Part shown: one piece after another, positions 40,725 through 50,082 of the stretch
Layout of the letters: each line of letters begins with the position of its first letter
How positions within the stretch are numbered: the first letter of the stretch is position 1
DNA from: Thermomonas sp.
GTDB lineage: Bacteria > Pseudomonadota > Gammaproteobacteria > Xanthomonadales > Xanthomonadaceae
Length of the DNA stretch: 64,000 bases
NCBI RefSeq assembly: GCF_023953935.1
Contig: NZ_JAMLIW010000001.1
Location: forward strand, 434,001-498,000
Direction of reading: 5' to 3'
Position numbers and translations under genes: made by a program
The notes under the pieces: model-generated
Told to the model about the DNA's origin: nothing
Seen by the model: the letters and a program-made list of their open reading frames with translations, nothing else
Database searches by the model: none

Positions 40725-41468
40725 CTACGGCATGTACATGCCGCCGTTGACGTGCAGGGTTTCGCCGGTGATGTAGCCGGCATCCGGCCCGGCCAGGAAC
40801 GCCACCGCGCGGGCGATGTCGGCCGGTTCGCCAAGCCGGCCCAGCGCGATCTGGGCCAGCATCGCGGCCTTGGCGGCTTCCGGCAGGTCGGCGGTCATGT
40901 CGGTGGCGATGAAACCGGGCGCGACCACATTGACGGTGATGCCGCGCGAACCGATCTCCTTTGCCAGCGATTTGCTGAAGGCGATGATCCCGGCCTTGGC
41001 CGCCGCGTAGTTGGCCTGGCCGGCATTGCCGGTCACGCCGATGACCGAAGCGATGTTGACGATGCGGCCCTTGCGCGCCTTCATCATCCCGCGCAGCACC
41101 GCCTTGGAGGCGCGATAGACGCTGGTGAGGTTGGTATCGAGGATCGCCTGCCAGTCCTCGTCCTTCATCCGCATCAGCAGGTTGTCGCGGGTGATGCCGG
41201 CGTTGTTGACCAGGATGGAGATGCCACCGAACTCGGTGGCAACGGCATCGACCAGGGCTTCGATGGCGCCGGGCTCGTTGACGTTCAGGCGGCGACCATG
41301 GCCACCGACGGCAGCCAGGCGCTCGCCGATCGCCTGCGCGCCGGCGTCGGAGGTAGCGGTGCCGATCACGGTGGCGCCGCGCGCGGCCAGGGCATCGGCA
41401 ATCGCCGCGCCGATCCCGCGGGAGGCGCCGGTCACCAGCGCGATCTCGCCTTTCAACTGTTCGCTCAT
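40725..41468 (-). CDS. fabG: 3-oxoacyl-ACP reductase FabG
   Basis: A 247-residue short-chain dehydrogenase using NADPH for the first reduction in the elongation cycle. The cofactor motif TGASRGIG is at 13-20, NNAG at 88-91, and the catalytic Ser141, Tyr154 and Lys158 are in place. The ATG at 41468 was chosen within a much longer open frame. Lies 17 nt after fabD. Confidence 0.97.
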   Translation of the reverse strand: MSEQLKGEIALVTGASRGIGAAIADALAARGATVIGTATSDAGAQAIGERLAAVGGHGRRLNVNEPGAIEALVDAVATEFGGISILVNNAGITRDNLLMRMKDEDWQAILDTNLTSVYRASKAVLRGMMKARKGRIVNIASVIGVTGNAGQANYAAAKAGIIAFSKSLAKEIGSRGITVNVVAPGFIATDMTADLPEAAKAAMLAQIALGRLGEPADIARAVAFLAGPDAGYITGETLHVNGGMYMP

Positions 41469-41485
41469 GCCGCCTCCAAAAAGCC

Positions 41486-42454
41486 TCAGGCCCAGTCCGC
41501 CAGCGCGCCGACCAGCCCATCCGGCTCGCCCAGCGCACGCTGGTCCAGCGTCTTGTCGATGCGCTTGCCCAGCCCGGTCAGGGTTTTGCCCGGCCCGCAT
41601 TCGCCGATCCGGGAGATACCGCGCGCGGCCAGCGCCTGCACGCAGCCGGTCCACTGCACCGGCAGGTAGAGCTGACGCACCAGCGCCTGCTGGATCGCCT
41701 CGACGTCGTCGTGGACGCCGGCATCGACGTTCTGGACAACCGGAATCGCGGGCGACGCCCAGCGCAGGCCGGCCATCGTCACGGCCAGCCGATTGGCGGC
41801 CTCGCGCATCAGCGGGGTGTGCGAAGGCACGCTGACGGCCAGCTTGACCGCCTTGCGCACACCTTTGTCCGCCAGCAGCGCCAGCGCGCGATCCACCGCC
41901 GCGGCATCGCCGCCGATCACGATCTGCCCGGGCGAGTTGTAGTTGGCCGGCACCACCACCTGCGCGCCCGAGGCTTCCACGCACACCGCTTCGACCAGCG
42001 CGTCCTCGGCACCCAGCACCGCCGCCATCGCGCCGGTCCCTTCCGGTGCGGCGTCCTGCATCAGCTGTCCGCGAATGCGCACCAGATGCGCGCCGTCGCC
42101 CAGCGACAGGGCGCCGGCGGCCACCAGCGCGGTGTATTCACCGAGGCTGTGCCCGGCCAGCAGGGCCGGCCGCGGTCCGCCCTGCTGCTGCCACAATCGC
42201 CACACCGCGACGCCAGCCGCAAGCAAGGCCGGCTGGGTGTATTCGGTGCGATTGAGCATTGCTTCCGGCCCGCCCTGCGCCAGCGCCCACAGATCGATGC
42301 CGGCCCCTTCCGAGGCTTCCGAAAAAGTCGCCTTCAACCCCGGATGCAGCTCCGACAGCGCGGCCAGCATGCCGACCGACTGTGAGCCCTGGCCGGGAAA
42401 CACCAGCGCCAGCGCGGGGGACGCCAATGGGGAAAAGACGGCTTGTTCGTTCAC
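41486..42454 (-). CDS. fabD: Malonyl-CoA:ACP transacylase
   Basis: A 322-residue acyltransferase loading malonate on ACP. FPGQGSQSVGM (19-29) and the nucleophile GHSLGEY (Ser103) are visible, with the His of PSHTPLM. Start is GTG at 42454 (VNEQAVFSPLASPALALVFPG); no nearby ATG gives a complete protein. Ribosome-binding site is weak. Confidence 0.94.
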   Translation of the reverse strand: MNEQAVFSPLASPALALVFPGQGSQSVGMLAALSELHPGLKATFSEASEGAGIDLWALAQGGPEAMLNRTEYTQPALLAAGVAVWRLWQQQGGPRPALLAGHSLGEYTALVAAGALSLGDGAHLVRIRGQLMQDAAPEGTGAMAAVLGAEDALVEAVCVEASGAQVVVPANYNSPGQIVIGGDAAAVDRALALLADKGVRKAVKLAVSVPSHTPLMREAANRLAVTMAGLRWASPAIPVVQNVDAGVHDDVEAIQQALVRQLYLPVQWTGCVQALAARGISRIGECGPGKTLTGLGKRIDKTLDQRALGEPDGLVGALADWA

Positions 42455-42575
42455 GCGGTCAGGACTCGCTTGCACGGGATCAGGCAGACGCCAGCAGGAC
42501 GGCCGCAGGCCGGGAATGATACGAACTATTGCCGCCGCACGTCTGTACCGGCGCGTATGGGGAAGCCGCCATCGG

Positions 42576-43301
42576 TCACGATTCCAGGGCGTTGCGCAGC
42601 CCGGCCAGGGCACCGGCGATCCGCTGCGCGCGCGCGCCCAGCCGCCCGGAAATACGCTCGACGAGGCGCAGCCGGCGCACCTGGCGCAACAGTTCCAGCC
42701 GGGTTGCCTGCGTCTCATCACGCAGCACCGGCCGGATGGCATCGGCGAACTGCCGGGATGGATCGGCGAAATAGCGCGAGACGCCGGCGGCGAAAATCAG
42801 CCAATCGCGCACCTGCGCCTGTGCCAGCGTCATGCTTTCCAGCGGGTCTTCCTCAAGATCGAGAAAACCGATCCGACCGTCCTCGGCCACAGTCAGGTTG
42901 CGCGCATAGGGCTGCCCGATATAGCCATCGTGCGCATGCACCTCGACCATGGCCCGGGCCGCCTGGGCAATCAGCTGCACCTGCCGTTCAGGGCCGACTT
43001 CATGCAGCACGCTTTTCAGGGTGTGGCCGATGTCACCAAGCAGCAAGGCGTTGGCCCCCTGACCCAGGATTTCGGGCACCAGCGCGCCGCAGGCGACCAG
43101 CGCTTCGATCCGGCGTTTTTCGATCGCACAGGCACGCTCGCCGCCCCAGTGCGCCGGTGGCCGCAGCGAAGGGGTGTCGAAAAACCGCGTCAACAGATCC
43201 AGCACCGCCAGCGTCCAGCCGCGGTTGCCCTCGGCATACACCTTGAGCCAGGCCCTGCGGCCCAGTGCATCCATGCGGATGACGGCGTGCTCGATTTTCA
43301 T
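42576..43301 (-). CDS. Protein-kinase-fold protein in the fab cluster
   Basis: A 241-residue protein with a stripped-down kinase fold (lipopolysaccharide kinase/BUD32-like). Candidate residues: the beta-3 lysine in AWLKVY (about 18-23), an alpha-C Glu in AIEKRRIEAL, a catalytic loop HDGYIGQPYARNLTV with Asn, and the metal Asp in FLDLEED in place of DFG. The glycine-rich loop is not obvious. The substrate is unknown; Kdo/LPS-type sugar or a protein are options. It sits between fabH and fabD where E. coli has no gene. Confidence 0.7.
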   Translation of the reverse strand: MKIEHAVIRMDALGRRAWLKVYAEGNRGWTLAVLDLLTRFFDTPSLRPPAHWGGERACAIEKRRIEALVACGALVPEILGQGANALLLGDIGHTLKSVLHEVGPERQVQLIAQAARAMVEVHAHDGYIGQPYARNLTVAEDGRIGFLDLEEDPLESMTLAQAQVRDWLIFAAGVSRYFADPSRQFADAIRPVLRDETQATRLELLRQVRRLRLVERISGRLGARAQRIAGALAGLRNALES

Positions 43302-43349
43302 TCGCCTCGCACTGCCCTTGCGCCGGGTCGCTGCTGCCGCCGTCGCCGG

Positions 43350-44339
43350 TCAGTAGCGCAGCAGCACCGAGCCCCAGGTAAAGCCGCCGCCGAAGGCTTC
43401 CAGCAGCAGCAGCTGGCCGCGTTCAACGCGCCCGGAGCGCACCGCTTCGTCCAGCGCCAGCGGCACCGAACCCGAGGACGTGTTTCCGTGCCGATCCACG
43501 GTGACGATCACCCGATCCATCGGCATCGCCAGCCGCTTGGCGGTGGCCTCGATGATGCGCAGGTTGGCCTGATGCGGCACCAGCCAGTCGAGGTCGCTGC
43601 GGTCCAGGCCGTTGGACTCCAGCGCCTCGTCGACCACCGCGTCCAGCGCCTTGACCGCATGCTTGAATACCTCGTTGCCGGTCATCAGCACGCGCACGCC
43701 GGCATTGTTCTCGCCCGGCTTGAAGCCGACCGACACGCCTACCGGGTTCCACAGCAATTCCTTCTTGCTGCCGTCGGCGTGCATGTGGGTGCTGAGAATG
43801 CCGGTCTCGCTGTCGGCCTTCAGCACTACCGCACCGGCACCATCGCCGAACAGAACGCAGGTGCCACGGTCGTTCCAGTCCAGCATCCGGGTCAGGGTCT
43901 CACCGCCCATCACCAGCGCGGTTTTCGCCGCGCCGCTGCGGATGAACTTGTCGGCGATGGTCAGCGCGTAGATGAAGCCCGAGCAGGCAGCGTTGACGTC
44001 AAAGGCCATGCAGCCGTGGATGCCCAGCTTGTGCTGGACGATGGTGGCACTGGCGGGAAAGATCAGATCCGGCGTGGTGGTGCCGAGGATGATCAGGTCC
44101 AGCTCCGACGGATCGGTGCCGGCGGCTTCGAGCGCCCGCAGCGCGGCCCGGTACGCCAGTTCGCTGGTAGTCTCGCCCTCGCCGGCAACGTGGCGCTGGC
44201 GGATGCCGGTTCGGGTACGGATCCACTCATCACTGGTCTCGACCCGCTTGGCCAGATCATCATTGCTGACCACCTGCGCAGGCAGGCAACTGCCGGTGCC
44301 GGCAATGCGGGCGAAGATTCGGCTTTCGGTCTGGCTCAT
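43350..44339 (-). CDS. fabH: 3-oxoacyl-ACP synthase III (FabH)
   Basis: A 329-residue enzyme that starts fatty-acid synthesis from acyl-CoA and malonyl-ACP. The catalytic Cys119 ([11 protein letters not shown]), His in VPHQANLRI and Asn in HGNTSSGS form the triad. ATG at 44339 ([17 protein letters not shown]) is the family start. No plsX precedes it; rpmF is the next gene upstream. Confidence 0.96.
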   Translation of the reverse strand: MSQTESRIFARIAGTGSCLPAQVVSNDDLAKRVETSDEWIRTRTGIRQRHVAGEGETTSELAYRAALRALEAAGTDPSELDLIILGTTTPDLIFPASATIVQHKLGIHGCMAFDVNAACSGFIYALTIADKFIRSGAAKTALVMGGETLTRMLDWNDRGTCVLFGDGAGAVVLKADSETGILSTHMHADGSKKELLWNPVGVSVGFKPGENNAGVRVLMTGNEVFKHAVKALDAVVDEALESNGLDRSDLDWLVPHQANLRIIEATAKRLAMPMDRVIVTVDRHGNTSSGSVPLALDEAVRSGRVERGQLLLLEAFGGGFTWGSVLLRY

Positions 44340-44460
44340 GCGCGCGGCATCTCGCTGAAGATCGGTACAGGGTAGCGGATCGGGCGTCCGCGAATCCGGC
44401 TTGCTCGCCGAAACAGCAAGCGTCACGCGCCGAACCGGCCCTGGAACGGGTTCGAAAACG

Positions 44461-44488
44461 CAAACGGCCGCGCCGTCAGGCGCGGCCG
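44461..44488 (-). terminator. Terminator-like hairpin after rpmF
   Basis: A perfect 10-bp stem (44465-44474 with 44479-44488, loop GTCA) downstream of rpmF is followed on the minus strand by a broken T-run (TTTGCGTTTT). It may reduce read-through from ribosomal-protein to fab transcription. Confidence 0.55.
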
Positions 44489-44521
44489 GGCGATGGGCAA
44501 TGCGCGACCCCCGACCGGAGG

Positions 44522-44716
44522 TCAGTCTTCGTCGACGATCCGGGTCTTGGGCGCAACCACCTGCTTGCCGCGGTAGAAACCGTCGGCGGTGACGTGGTGG
44601 CGCAGATGGGTCTCACCGCTGGTCTTGTCGGTGGCGAGCTGCTTGCTCGGCAGCGCATCGTGCATGCGGCGCATGCCGCGACGGGACGGGGAAACGCGGG
44701 ACTTCTGGACGGCCAT
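44522..44716 (-). CDS. rpmF: 50S ribosomal protein L32
   Basis: A 64-residue ribosomal protein. The N-terminus [22 protein letters not shown] is typical; the usual zinc Cys residues are absent ([15 protein letters not shown]), i.e. the zinc-independent form. Follows yceD in the conserved yceD-rpmF pair. Confidence 0.97.
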   Translation of the reverse strand: MAVQKSRVSPSRRGMRRMHDALPSKQLATDKTSGETHLRHHVTADGFYRGKQVVAPKTRIVDED

Positions 44717-44850
44717 GACGGCAACTCCAACAAAACGGAAAGGTGAGCCTTGGAATTATCGCACAGATTCGCGGCAAATCCGCAAGCCAAGCCACATCGA
44801 CGTGCCTGCAACCAAACGGCCCCGGGCGGCGGCCTGACGGGCGGCAGGGC

Positions 44851-45369
44851 TCAGGGTTTCTTCCATTCGGCCAGCGCCGAAAACGCCCCATGCGCCGCAT
44901 TTTCTTCGGGGCCAGGGGCAAAATCGCGCTCGATCGCCTCCGAATCCGGCGCCACCGGGACCACCGGCAGGGCAAGGATCAGCTCGTCTTCAACCAGATC
45001 CAGCAGCCGCAGCATCCCGTCGGCGGGCACCAGCAGCGGTTCGCAGTCGGCCGGCAGCGCCGCCTCGTCGCTCTCGCGCCGAATCAGGCCCAGCCGCTGC
45101 CTGATCTGTACCGGCAGCAGGAAGCGGCGCAGGCTGCGCTGGCACTGCAAGGGCAGGTCCGCCTCGATGTCGAGATCGACGAACGGGACCTGCAGCGCGT
45201 CGGTGCCGAAATCCAGCGCAAACCGCACCTCGCCCTCGGCCTCGTCCAGGCTGTCGCGCAGCCGCATCAGCGCAGCCAGCGGCGCATGGCCTTCGAATCC
45301 GCGCCGCGCCGCAACCATGCGCCACGCATCCACCAGCTCGGGCACGCCGTCAGCGCGCAGATCGGACAT
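44851..45369 (-). CDS. yceD: YceD family (DUF177) protein
   Basis: A 172-residue DUF177 protein, linked in other bacteria to 23S rRNA processing. The central FVDLDIEADLPLQCQRSLRRFLLPV corresponds to the family's Cys-containing region with one Cys retained, and LLDLVEDELILALPVVP to its conserved core. Immediately upstream of rpmF. Confidence 0.88.
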   Translation of the reverse strand: MSDLRADGVPELVDAWRMVAARRGFEGHAPLAALMRLRDSLDEAEGEVRFALDFGTDALQVPFVDLDIEADLPLQCQRSLRRFLLPVQIRQRLGLIRRESDEAALPADCEPLLVPADGMLRLLDLVEDELILALPVVPVAPDSEAIERDFAPGPEENAAHGAFSALAEWKKP

Positions 45370-45406
45370 GAGAACGGGTTTCCCGGGTCCATGGAACCAG
45401 ATGCGG

Positions 45407-45412
45407 ATTCTA
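45407..45412 (-). promoter_or_regulatory. Possible -10 box for yceD-rpmF
   Basis: TAGAAT on the minus strand lies 37 nt upstream of the yceD ATG. No good -35 is found at 16-18 nt, so this is only a candidate -10. Confidence 0.3.
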
Positions 45413-45448
45413 GCGCGCCGCAGCCTGCCCCGGCAGTCAGGATTTGCG

Positions 45449-45841
45449 ATGCCCGCCGCTCTCGCGCAGACTCAACTCATGCGCTTCGCCCTGCTCCTCG
45501 CCAGCCTGATCGTGATCGTCCTCGCCCTGTGGCTGGCCGCGCGCACGCGTCGTGACAGCCGCAGGCGGCAGGCCATTCGCGGTCTGCTGGACGCCGCCGA
45601 CGCACTCGAAGCACAGCTGCGCGCCGCCCGCAGCGAGATCGAGGCGATCGCCGGCGACCACGAGAACCCGGTCCGGCAAGCGATGCAGGAACTGCTGCGG
45701 CAGCGGCTGTGGCTGCAGGAGAATGCCGGCAGCGCCAGCCTCGCCCAGCTCGACGAGGTGCGCAGAACGCTGGATGCGGCGCGCTCCCGCATCGAAGCGC
45801 AGTTGCAGCAGATCGAACGCGCCCGCGGCGTCACGCCCTGA
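45449..45841 (+). CDS. Small membrane-anchored coiled-coil protein
   Basis: A 130-residue protein: one N-terminal hydrophobic helix (MRFALLLASLIVIVLALWLAA), a basic stop-transfer cluster (RTRRDSRRR) and then a long charged alpha-helical region rich in Glu, Arg and Gln (ALEAQLRAARSEIEAI, DAARSRIEAQLQQIERA). ATG at 45449 has AGGA six nt upstream; ATG at 45479 is an alternative. Lies 18 nt before maf. I do not recognise a family. Confidence 0.6.
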   Translation: MPAALAQTQLMRFALLLASLIVIVLALWLAARTRRDSRRRQAIRGLLDAADALEAQLRAARSEIEAIAGDHENPVRQAMQELLRQRLWLQENAGSASLAQLDEVRRTLDAARSRIEAQLQQIERARGVTP

Positions 45842-45859
45842 GCCTGTCGTGGCAGCGCC

Positions 45860-46444
45860 ATGAAGACACCACGGCTGGTGCTGGCCTCCACCTCACGCTA
45901 CCGGCGCGAACTGCTGGCCCGGCTGGGCCTGCCCTTCGACCTCGCGCGCCCCGAAGTCGATGAAACGCCCCGCGCCGATGAAACACCGCGCGCACTGGCG
46001 ATCCGGCTGGCCTGCGCCAAGGCGCAGGCGGTCGCGGCACGGCTGGAGGGCGACGCCTGGGCGCTCGGCTCCGATCAGGTCGCGGACGTGGCGGGACGCC
46101 CGCTCGGCAAGCCCGGTGGACGCACGCAGGCGATCGCGCAACTGCGCGCGATGTCCGGCGACGTGGTGCGCTTCCATACCGCGCTGAGCCTGGCCCATCC
46201 GGACGGCCGCAGGTTTGCCGCCATCGACCTGACCAAGGTGCGGATGCGAACGCTGTCGGCCGTCGAAATCGCCCGCTATGTCGATACCGAACAGCCCTTC
46301 GACTGCGCCGGCAGCTTCAAGTCGGAAGGCCTTGGCATCTGCCTGTTCGAGGCGATCGAGAATCGCGACCCGACCGCGCTGATCGGGCTGCCGCTGATCG
46401 CCACTGCGCGGCTGCTGCGCAAGGCCGGATTCCAGCTGCCGTAG
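45860..46444 (+). CDS. Maf-like nucleotide pyrophosphatase (YceF type)
   Basis: A 194-residue Maf family protein hydrolysing non-canonical or modified nucleoside triphosphates such as m7GTP. The start LVLASTSRYRRELL and the LGSDQVAD, GKPGGR and DCAGSFKSEGLG motifs fit the YceF subgroup, whose gene is near yceD-rpmF in E. coli too. Ends 23 nt before the convergent glycosyltransferase. Confidence 0.92.
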   Translation: MKTPRLVLASTSRYRRELLARLGLPFDLARPEVDETPRADETPRALAIRLACAKAQAVAARLEGDAWALGSDQVADVAGRPLGKPGGRTQAIAQLRAMSGDVVRFHTALSLAHPDGRRFAAIDLTKVRMRTLSAVEIARYVDTEQPFDCAGSFKSEGLGICLFEAIENRDPTALIGLPLIATARLLRKAGFQLP

Positions 46445-46467
46445 TCGTCGAGGCCTGGCCGCGAGGC

Positions 46468-47997
46468 TCAGCCGCCCGCGCAATCAGCCTGCGGCTGCAC
46501 GCGGGTGATGACATACAGCACGAAGCGCTTGCCGCCGCCATCCACGTCGAGCGCCTGCGGCGGCGGCAACGGGCCAAGTTGCTGGCACAGGTCGACCAGG
46601 GCCGCTTGGGCATCCGGGAAACCGGCATGCGAGGGGCTGGCCACCAGCAGCAGCGGCGCGCCGCCTTCAGGCATCCGGCCGTCGAACTGCAATCCCCACA
46701 GCGCCAGCTGCGGGGCGCGCCCATGCTTGCGGTTGAGCGGATGGTCGAGCACGAGGATGTTGGCGTCGCCGCGTGCGAAGCCCAGTTCGGCGCCGATCTT
46801 GAAATCGCCGGCCAGGATCCGCGTGCCTGCGGGCAGCTGCGCCAAGCGTGCGCGCACGACGGTATCCAGCACATTCCAGCCGGCGAAGTTGGCCGGATAC
46901 TGATCGTGGCTTGCGGCCCATTGCCTCCCTACAGGCGAGGCCGCCAGCAGGAAGTAGGCCAGCGCGGCGGCAAGCCCGAGCGTGGCCGTCGCCCACGCCG
47001 CCACCCGCCAGCCACGCGCCCACCCCGCCAACACCGCCGGCAGCAGCGGCAGCAGCGCGACGAAGCCGGGCAAGGTCCAGTGAAAGCTCACCCGGCGGCG
47101 GTCGGTGAAAAAGCCCAGCACGAAAAAGGCGACGATCAGCAATACCCCGCACAGCGCCAGCCAGCGCGCGGCTGGCCGGGCATCGCGCAGGCCACGGCTG
47201 CCTGCCTGCGCGAAGGCAAGCAGCAGCACCGGCGTTGCCGGCAGCAATTGCATCAGGCCGAGGCTGATGCCGTGCAGGCCAAATGCCCACGGATGCCGAT
47301 CGACCAACTGGAACCGCAGCCCGGCGTCGGCATTGTCGAGATTCCACAGCAACAGCGGCAGCCAGGCCAGCGCGCCCAGCCCGATGGCGACCCACAGGCC
47401 GGGCCGACGCAACGCCGCTCGGCCCGCGCGCAGCAACAACAGCGCCAGCAGTCCCACCACGACCACCGCCGCGAAGCGATAGTGGGTCAGCCCGCCAATC
47501 ACCAAGCCCAAGGCCAGTTCCGCAACCACGCCGACATCGACCCGCCGCAGCGCCCGCGCGCCGGCGTCGAGGCACAGCACACTGGCCAGCAGCAGCGGCA
47601 CGTCCGGCACCGCCAGCACGCCCAGCGTGCCCGCCAGCGGCAGCACCAGCACCAGCAAGCCAGTCAGCCACCCCGTCCTGGCATCGAACTCGCGCGCCGT
47701 CATCCGCACCAGCAGCCACGGCAACAGCGCGCCGATCACGAGAATCGGCAGCCGCAGCGCCCACAGATGGTTGCCGCCCAGCGCCACGCCCAGCCGCGCC
47801 AGCCAGGCGGTCAGGCCGGGCAGGTCGGAATAGGCCAGCGCGAGGTGCTGGCCTTCCTGCCAGTAGAACGCCTCATCGACGAACAGCGGCAGGCGTGCGG
47901 CAATCGCCAGTTTGGCCACGCACAGCGCCACCCAGACGAGCACGAACGCGGTCCGCGCCTGCCGTGATTGTTCTTCGACCCGCATTTGCGTCGACAT
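46468..47997 (-). CDS. GT-C glycosyltransferase (ArnT/PMT-like)
   Basis: A 509-residue integral membrane protein with about 11 helices. The first periplasmic loop has the acidic pair in FVDEAFYWQEGQHLALAYSDLPG, characteristic of GT39/GT83 lipid-linked sugar transferases. The C-terminal soluble part (residues about 380-509) is typical in length. Acceptor and sugar are unknown. Start ATG at 47997. Divergent from the moxR gene with 42 nt between starts. Confidence 0.85.
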   Translation of the reverse strand: MSTQMRVEEQSRQARTAFVLVWVALCVAKLAIAARLPLFVDEAFYWQEGQHLALAYSDLPGLTAWLARLGVALGGNHLWALRLPILVIGALLPWLLVRMTAREFDARTGWLTGLLVLVLPLAGTLGVLAVPDVPLLLASVLCLDAGARALRRVDVGVVAELALGLVIGGLTHYRFAAVVVVGLLALLLLRAGRAALRRPGLWVAIGLGALAWLPLLLWNLDNADAGLRFQLVDRHPWAFGLHGISLGLMQLLPATPVLLLAFAQAGSRGLRDARPAARWLALCGVLLIVAFFVLGFFTDRRRVSFHWTLPGFVALLPLLPAVLAGWARGWRVAAWATATLGLAAALAYFLLAASPVGRQWAASHDQYPANFAGWNVLDTVVRARLAQLPAGTRILAGDFKIGAELGFARGDANILVLDHPLNRKHGRAPQLALWGLQFDGRMPEGGAPLLLVASPSHAGFPDAQAALVDLCQQLGPLPPPQALDVDGGGKRFVLYVITRVQPQADCAGG

Positions 47998-48039
47998 CGC
48001 TACACTCGAAGGCCACTTCGGGAATGGACGCACGAACCC

Positions 48040-48990
48040 ATGGCAAGCAGCCCGGCGCCGCAGACGATGCTATCCGATGCCCTGATGGATGCCCTGCGCA
48101 CCGCGCTGGCGCAGGTCGATGCGCTGGTGCTTGGCAAACCCATCCAGGTCCGGATGGCCTTCGTCGCCCTGCTCGCCGACGGCCACCTGTTGATTGAAGA
48201 TTTGCCCGGGCTCGGCAAGACCACACTGGCACGGGCGATGGCGGCAACACTGGGGCTGGATTTCGCGCGCGTGCAGTTCACCTCCGACCTGCTGCCCTCG
48301 GACATCCTCGGCGTGTCGGTGTACGAGGCGCAGACCCGTCGCTTCGAGTTTCATCCTGGCCCGGTGTTTACCCACGTCCTGCTGGCCGACGAAATCAACC
48401 GCGCGCCGCCGCGCACGCAGAGCGCCCTGCTTGAGGCCATGGCCGAGCACCAGGTCAGCATCGACGGCCAGACCCGGGCGCTGCCCGATCCGTTCCTGGT
48501 CATCGCCACCCAGAACCCGACCGATCTCTCCGGCACCTATCCGCTGCCGGATTCGCAACTCGACCGCTTCCTGCTGCGGCTCACCCTCGGCTATCCGGAC
48601 GCGCAGGCCGAGCGTGAACTGCTGGCCGGCGAGGATCGTCGCACCCTGATCGCACAGGCCAGTCCGGTACTGGACGCGCCGCGCATCCTCGCGCTGCGCC
48701 AGCACGCGCTGGCAGTGCATGCCAGCGAGGCGCTGCTGGACTACGTGCAGGCGCTGGTGGCGCGCAGCCGCAAGCAGCCGGGCGTGCGGGTTGGGCTGTC
48801 ACCCCGTGCGGGCCTGGCCCTGCTGCGGGCGACGCGGGCGCGGGCGCTGCTGCTGGAGCGCGACCACGTCCTGCCGGAAGACGTGCAGGCCCTGTTCCCG
48901 GCCATCGCCGAACACCGTCTGGTCGCCGATGCCGATACGCCCGCCGCGCAGCTGGTGCAGGCCATCCTGCACGCGGTCCCGGTGGACTGA
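48040..48990 (+). CDS. MoxR-family AAA ATPase
   Basis: A 316-residue MoxR ATPase. Walker A DLPGLGKT is near 54-61, Walker B VLLADEINRAPPRTQSALLEAM, and sensor TQNPTDLSGTYPLPDSQLDRF. Members act as chaperones for von Willebrand-type or membrane partners. It heads a moxR-DUF58-transglutaminase module seen widely in bacteria. Confidence 0.94.
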   Translation: MASSPAPQTMLSDALMDALRTALAQVDALVLGKPIQVRMAFVALLADGHLLIEDLPGLGKTTLARAMAATLGLDFARVQFTSDLLPSDILGVSVYEAQTRRFEFHPGPVFTHVLLADEINRAPPRTQSALLEAMAEHQVSIDGQTRALPDPFLVIATQNPTDLSGTYPLPDSQLDRFLLRLTLGYPDAQAERELLAGEDRRTLIAQASPVLDAPRILALRQHALAVHASEALLDYVQALVARSRKQPGVRVGLSPRAGLALLRATRARALLLERDHVLPEDVQALFPAIAEHRLVADADTPAAQLVQAILHAVPVD

Positions 48991-49078
48991 TGCAGCCTGC
49001 GCCAGCGCGCCAACGGATTGCCGGCTGCCCGCCTGCGGGGGCCCGGCTTCCTGTGCGCAGGCCTCGGCAGCGCCCCTT

Positions 49079-49097
49079 TTCCCCGCACGCGGGGGAA
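49079..49097. repeat. C-rich/G-rich hairpin between moxR and DUF58
   Basis: TTCCCC (49079-49084) pairs with GGGGAA (49092-49097) around GCACGC. Composition and layout resemble the palindromes in miaA and downstream of fabF. It lies just upstream of the DUF58 start. Confidence 0.5.
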
Positions 49098-49113
49098 GGT
49101 GCCGGCACGGCGA

Positions 49114-50082
49114 ATGAAGGGCATGCTTGAACCTCTGCGCCAGCGCTTTCGCCGATGGGCACGGCCACGTGCGCCGGAACTGCTGCCGGCGCAAATCGAC
49201 CGCCACCGCATCTACGTGCTTCCCACCGCCACCGGGCTGTTCTTCGGCCTGCTGCTGGGCACCATGCTGGTGGGTGCGCTCAACTTCAACAACAACCCGG
49301 CCCTGCTGCTGGGCCTGTTGATCGCCGGTACCGCGCAGGCCAGCCTGATCGCCGCGCACCTGCAGCTGTCCGGCATCCGGATTACCGCCGCCTCCGCCGA
49401 ACCGGTTGCCGCGGGTGAAGACATTGCGCTGCGGCTGGCCATGGAAACGCGCGACGCCCGCAGCCGGCGCGGGCTGCGGATCGACTGCGACCAGCGCACC
49501 GCCTTCACCGCGCTGGATGCGCGCGGCGGGGCGGTCGAACTGCACCTGCCCACCAGTCGGCGCGGCCTGCTGCCGCTGCCGCGGATCGAACTGAGTACCG
49601 TGCAGCCGCTGGGTCTGGCCCGGGCCTGGGCTTACGTCTGGCCGGCACAGAGCGTGTTGGTGTATCCGGCACCGGAAGTGACGGCACCGCCCGCACCGGC
49701 CGCTACCGGCGGGCAAACCCGACCGCTGCCGGCGCGGGCCGGTGACGAGCTGCACCACCTGCGCGACTACCGCCCCGGGGACGCACCACGCGCGATTGCC
49801 TGGAAGCCGTCGGCGCGACGCGGCGCGCTGCTGGTGCGCGACCACGAGCAGCCGCGCGGCGGCGAACTGCATTTGGACTGGGACGCCACCGTCGGCCTGC
49901 CCTACGAGCAGCGGATCCGCCGACTGGCGCGCTGGGTGGATGACGCCGAGCGCAGCGGTCGTCGCTATGCGCTGCGTCTGCCGGGATCCGAAAGCGTGGC
50001 GCTCGGCCAGGGCGCGGCGCAGCGCCACCAATGCCTGCGCGCGCTGGCGCTGCTGCCGGGCGAAGGCAGCGTCGATGGCTGA
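49114..50082 (+). CDS. DUF58 domain protein
   Basis: A 322-residue protein with two membrane helices (about 30-70) and the C-terminal DUF58 signature GDELHHLRDYRPGDAPRAIAWKPSARRGALLVRDHE, a von Willebrand-like fold. It lies between moxR and the transglutaminase and is presumably a partner of the ATPase. Start ATG 49114 or 49123 is possible. Confidence 0.9.
   Translation: MKGMLEPLRQRFRRWARPRAPELLPAQIDRHRIYVLPTATGLFFGLLLGTMLVGALNFNNNPALLLGLLIAGTAQASLIAAHLQLSGIRITAASAEPVAAGEDIALRLAMETRDARSRRGLRIDCDQRTAFTALDARGGAVELHLPTSRRGLLPLPRIELSTVQPLGLARAWAYVWPAQSVLVYPAPEVTAPPAPAATGGQTRPLPARAGDELHHLRDYRPGDAPRAIAWKPSARRGALLVRDHEQPRGGELHLDWDATVGLPYEQRIRRLARWVDDAERSGRRYALRLPGSESVALGQGAAQRHQCLRALALLPGEGSVDG

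Noticed and set aside
45479-45841. Shorter start for the small anchored protein
   Set aside because: ATG at 45449 has an AGGA site at good spacing, the ATG at 45479 has none; kept as an alternative only.
46579-47967. Gln/Arg/Pro-rich plus-strand frame opposite the glycosyltransferase
   Set aside because: The complementary frame has transmembrane helices and a conserved acidic loop; this one is its mirror.
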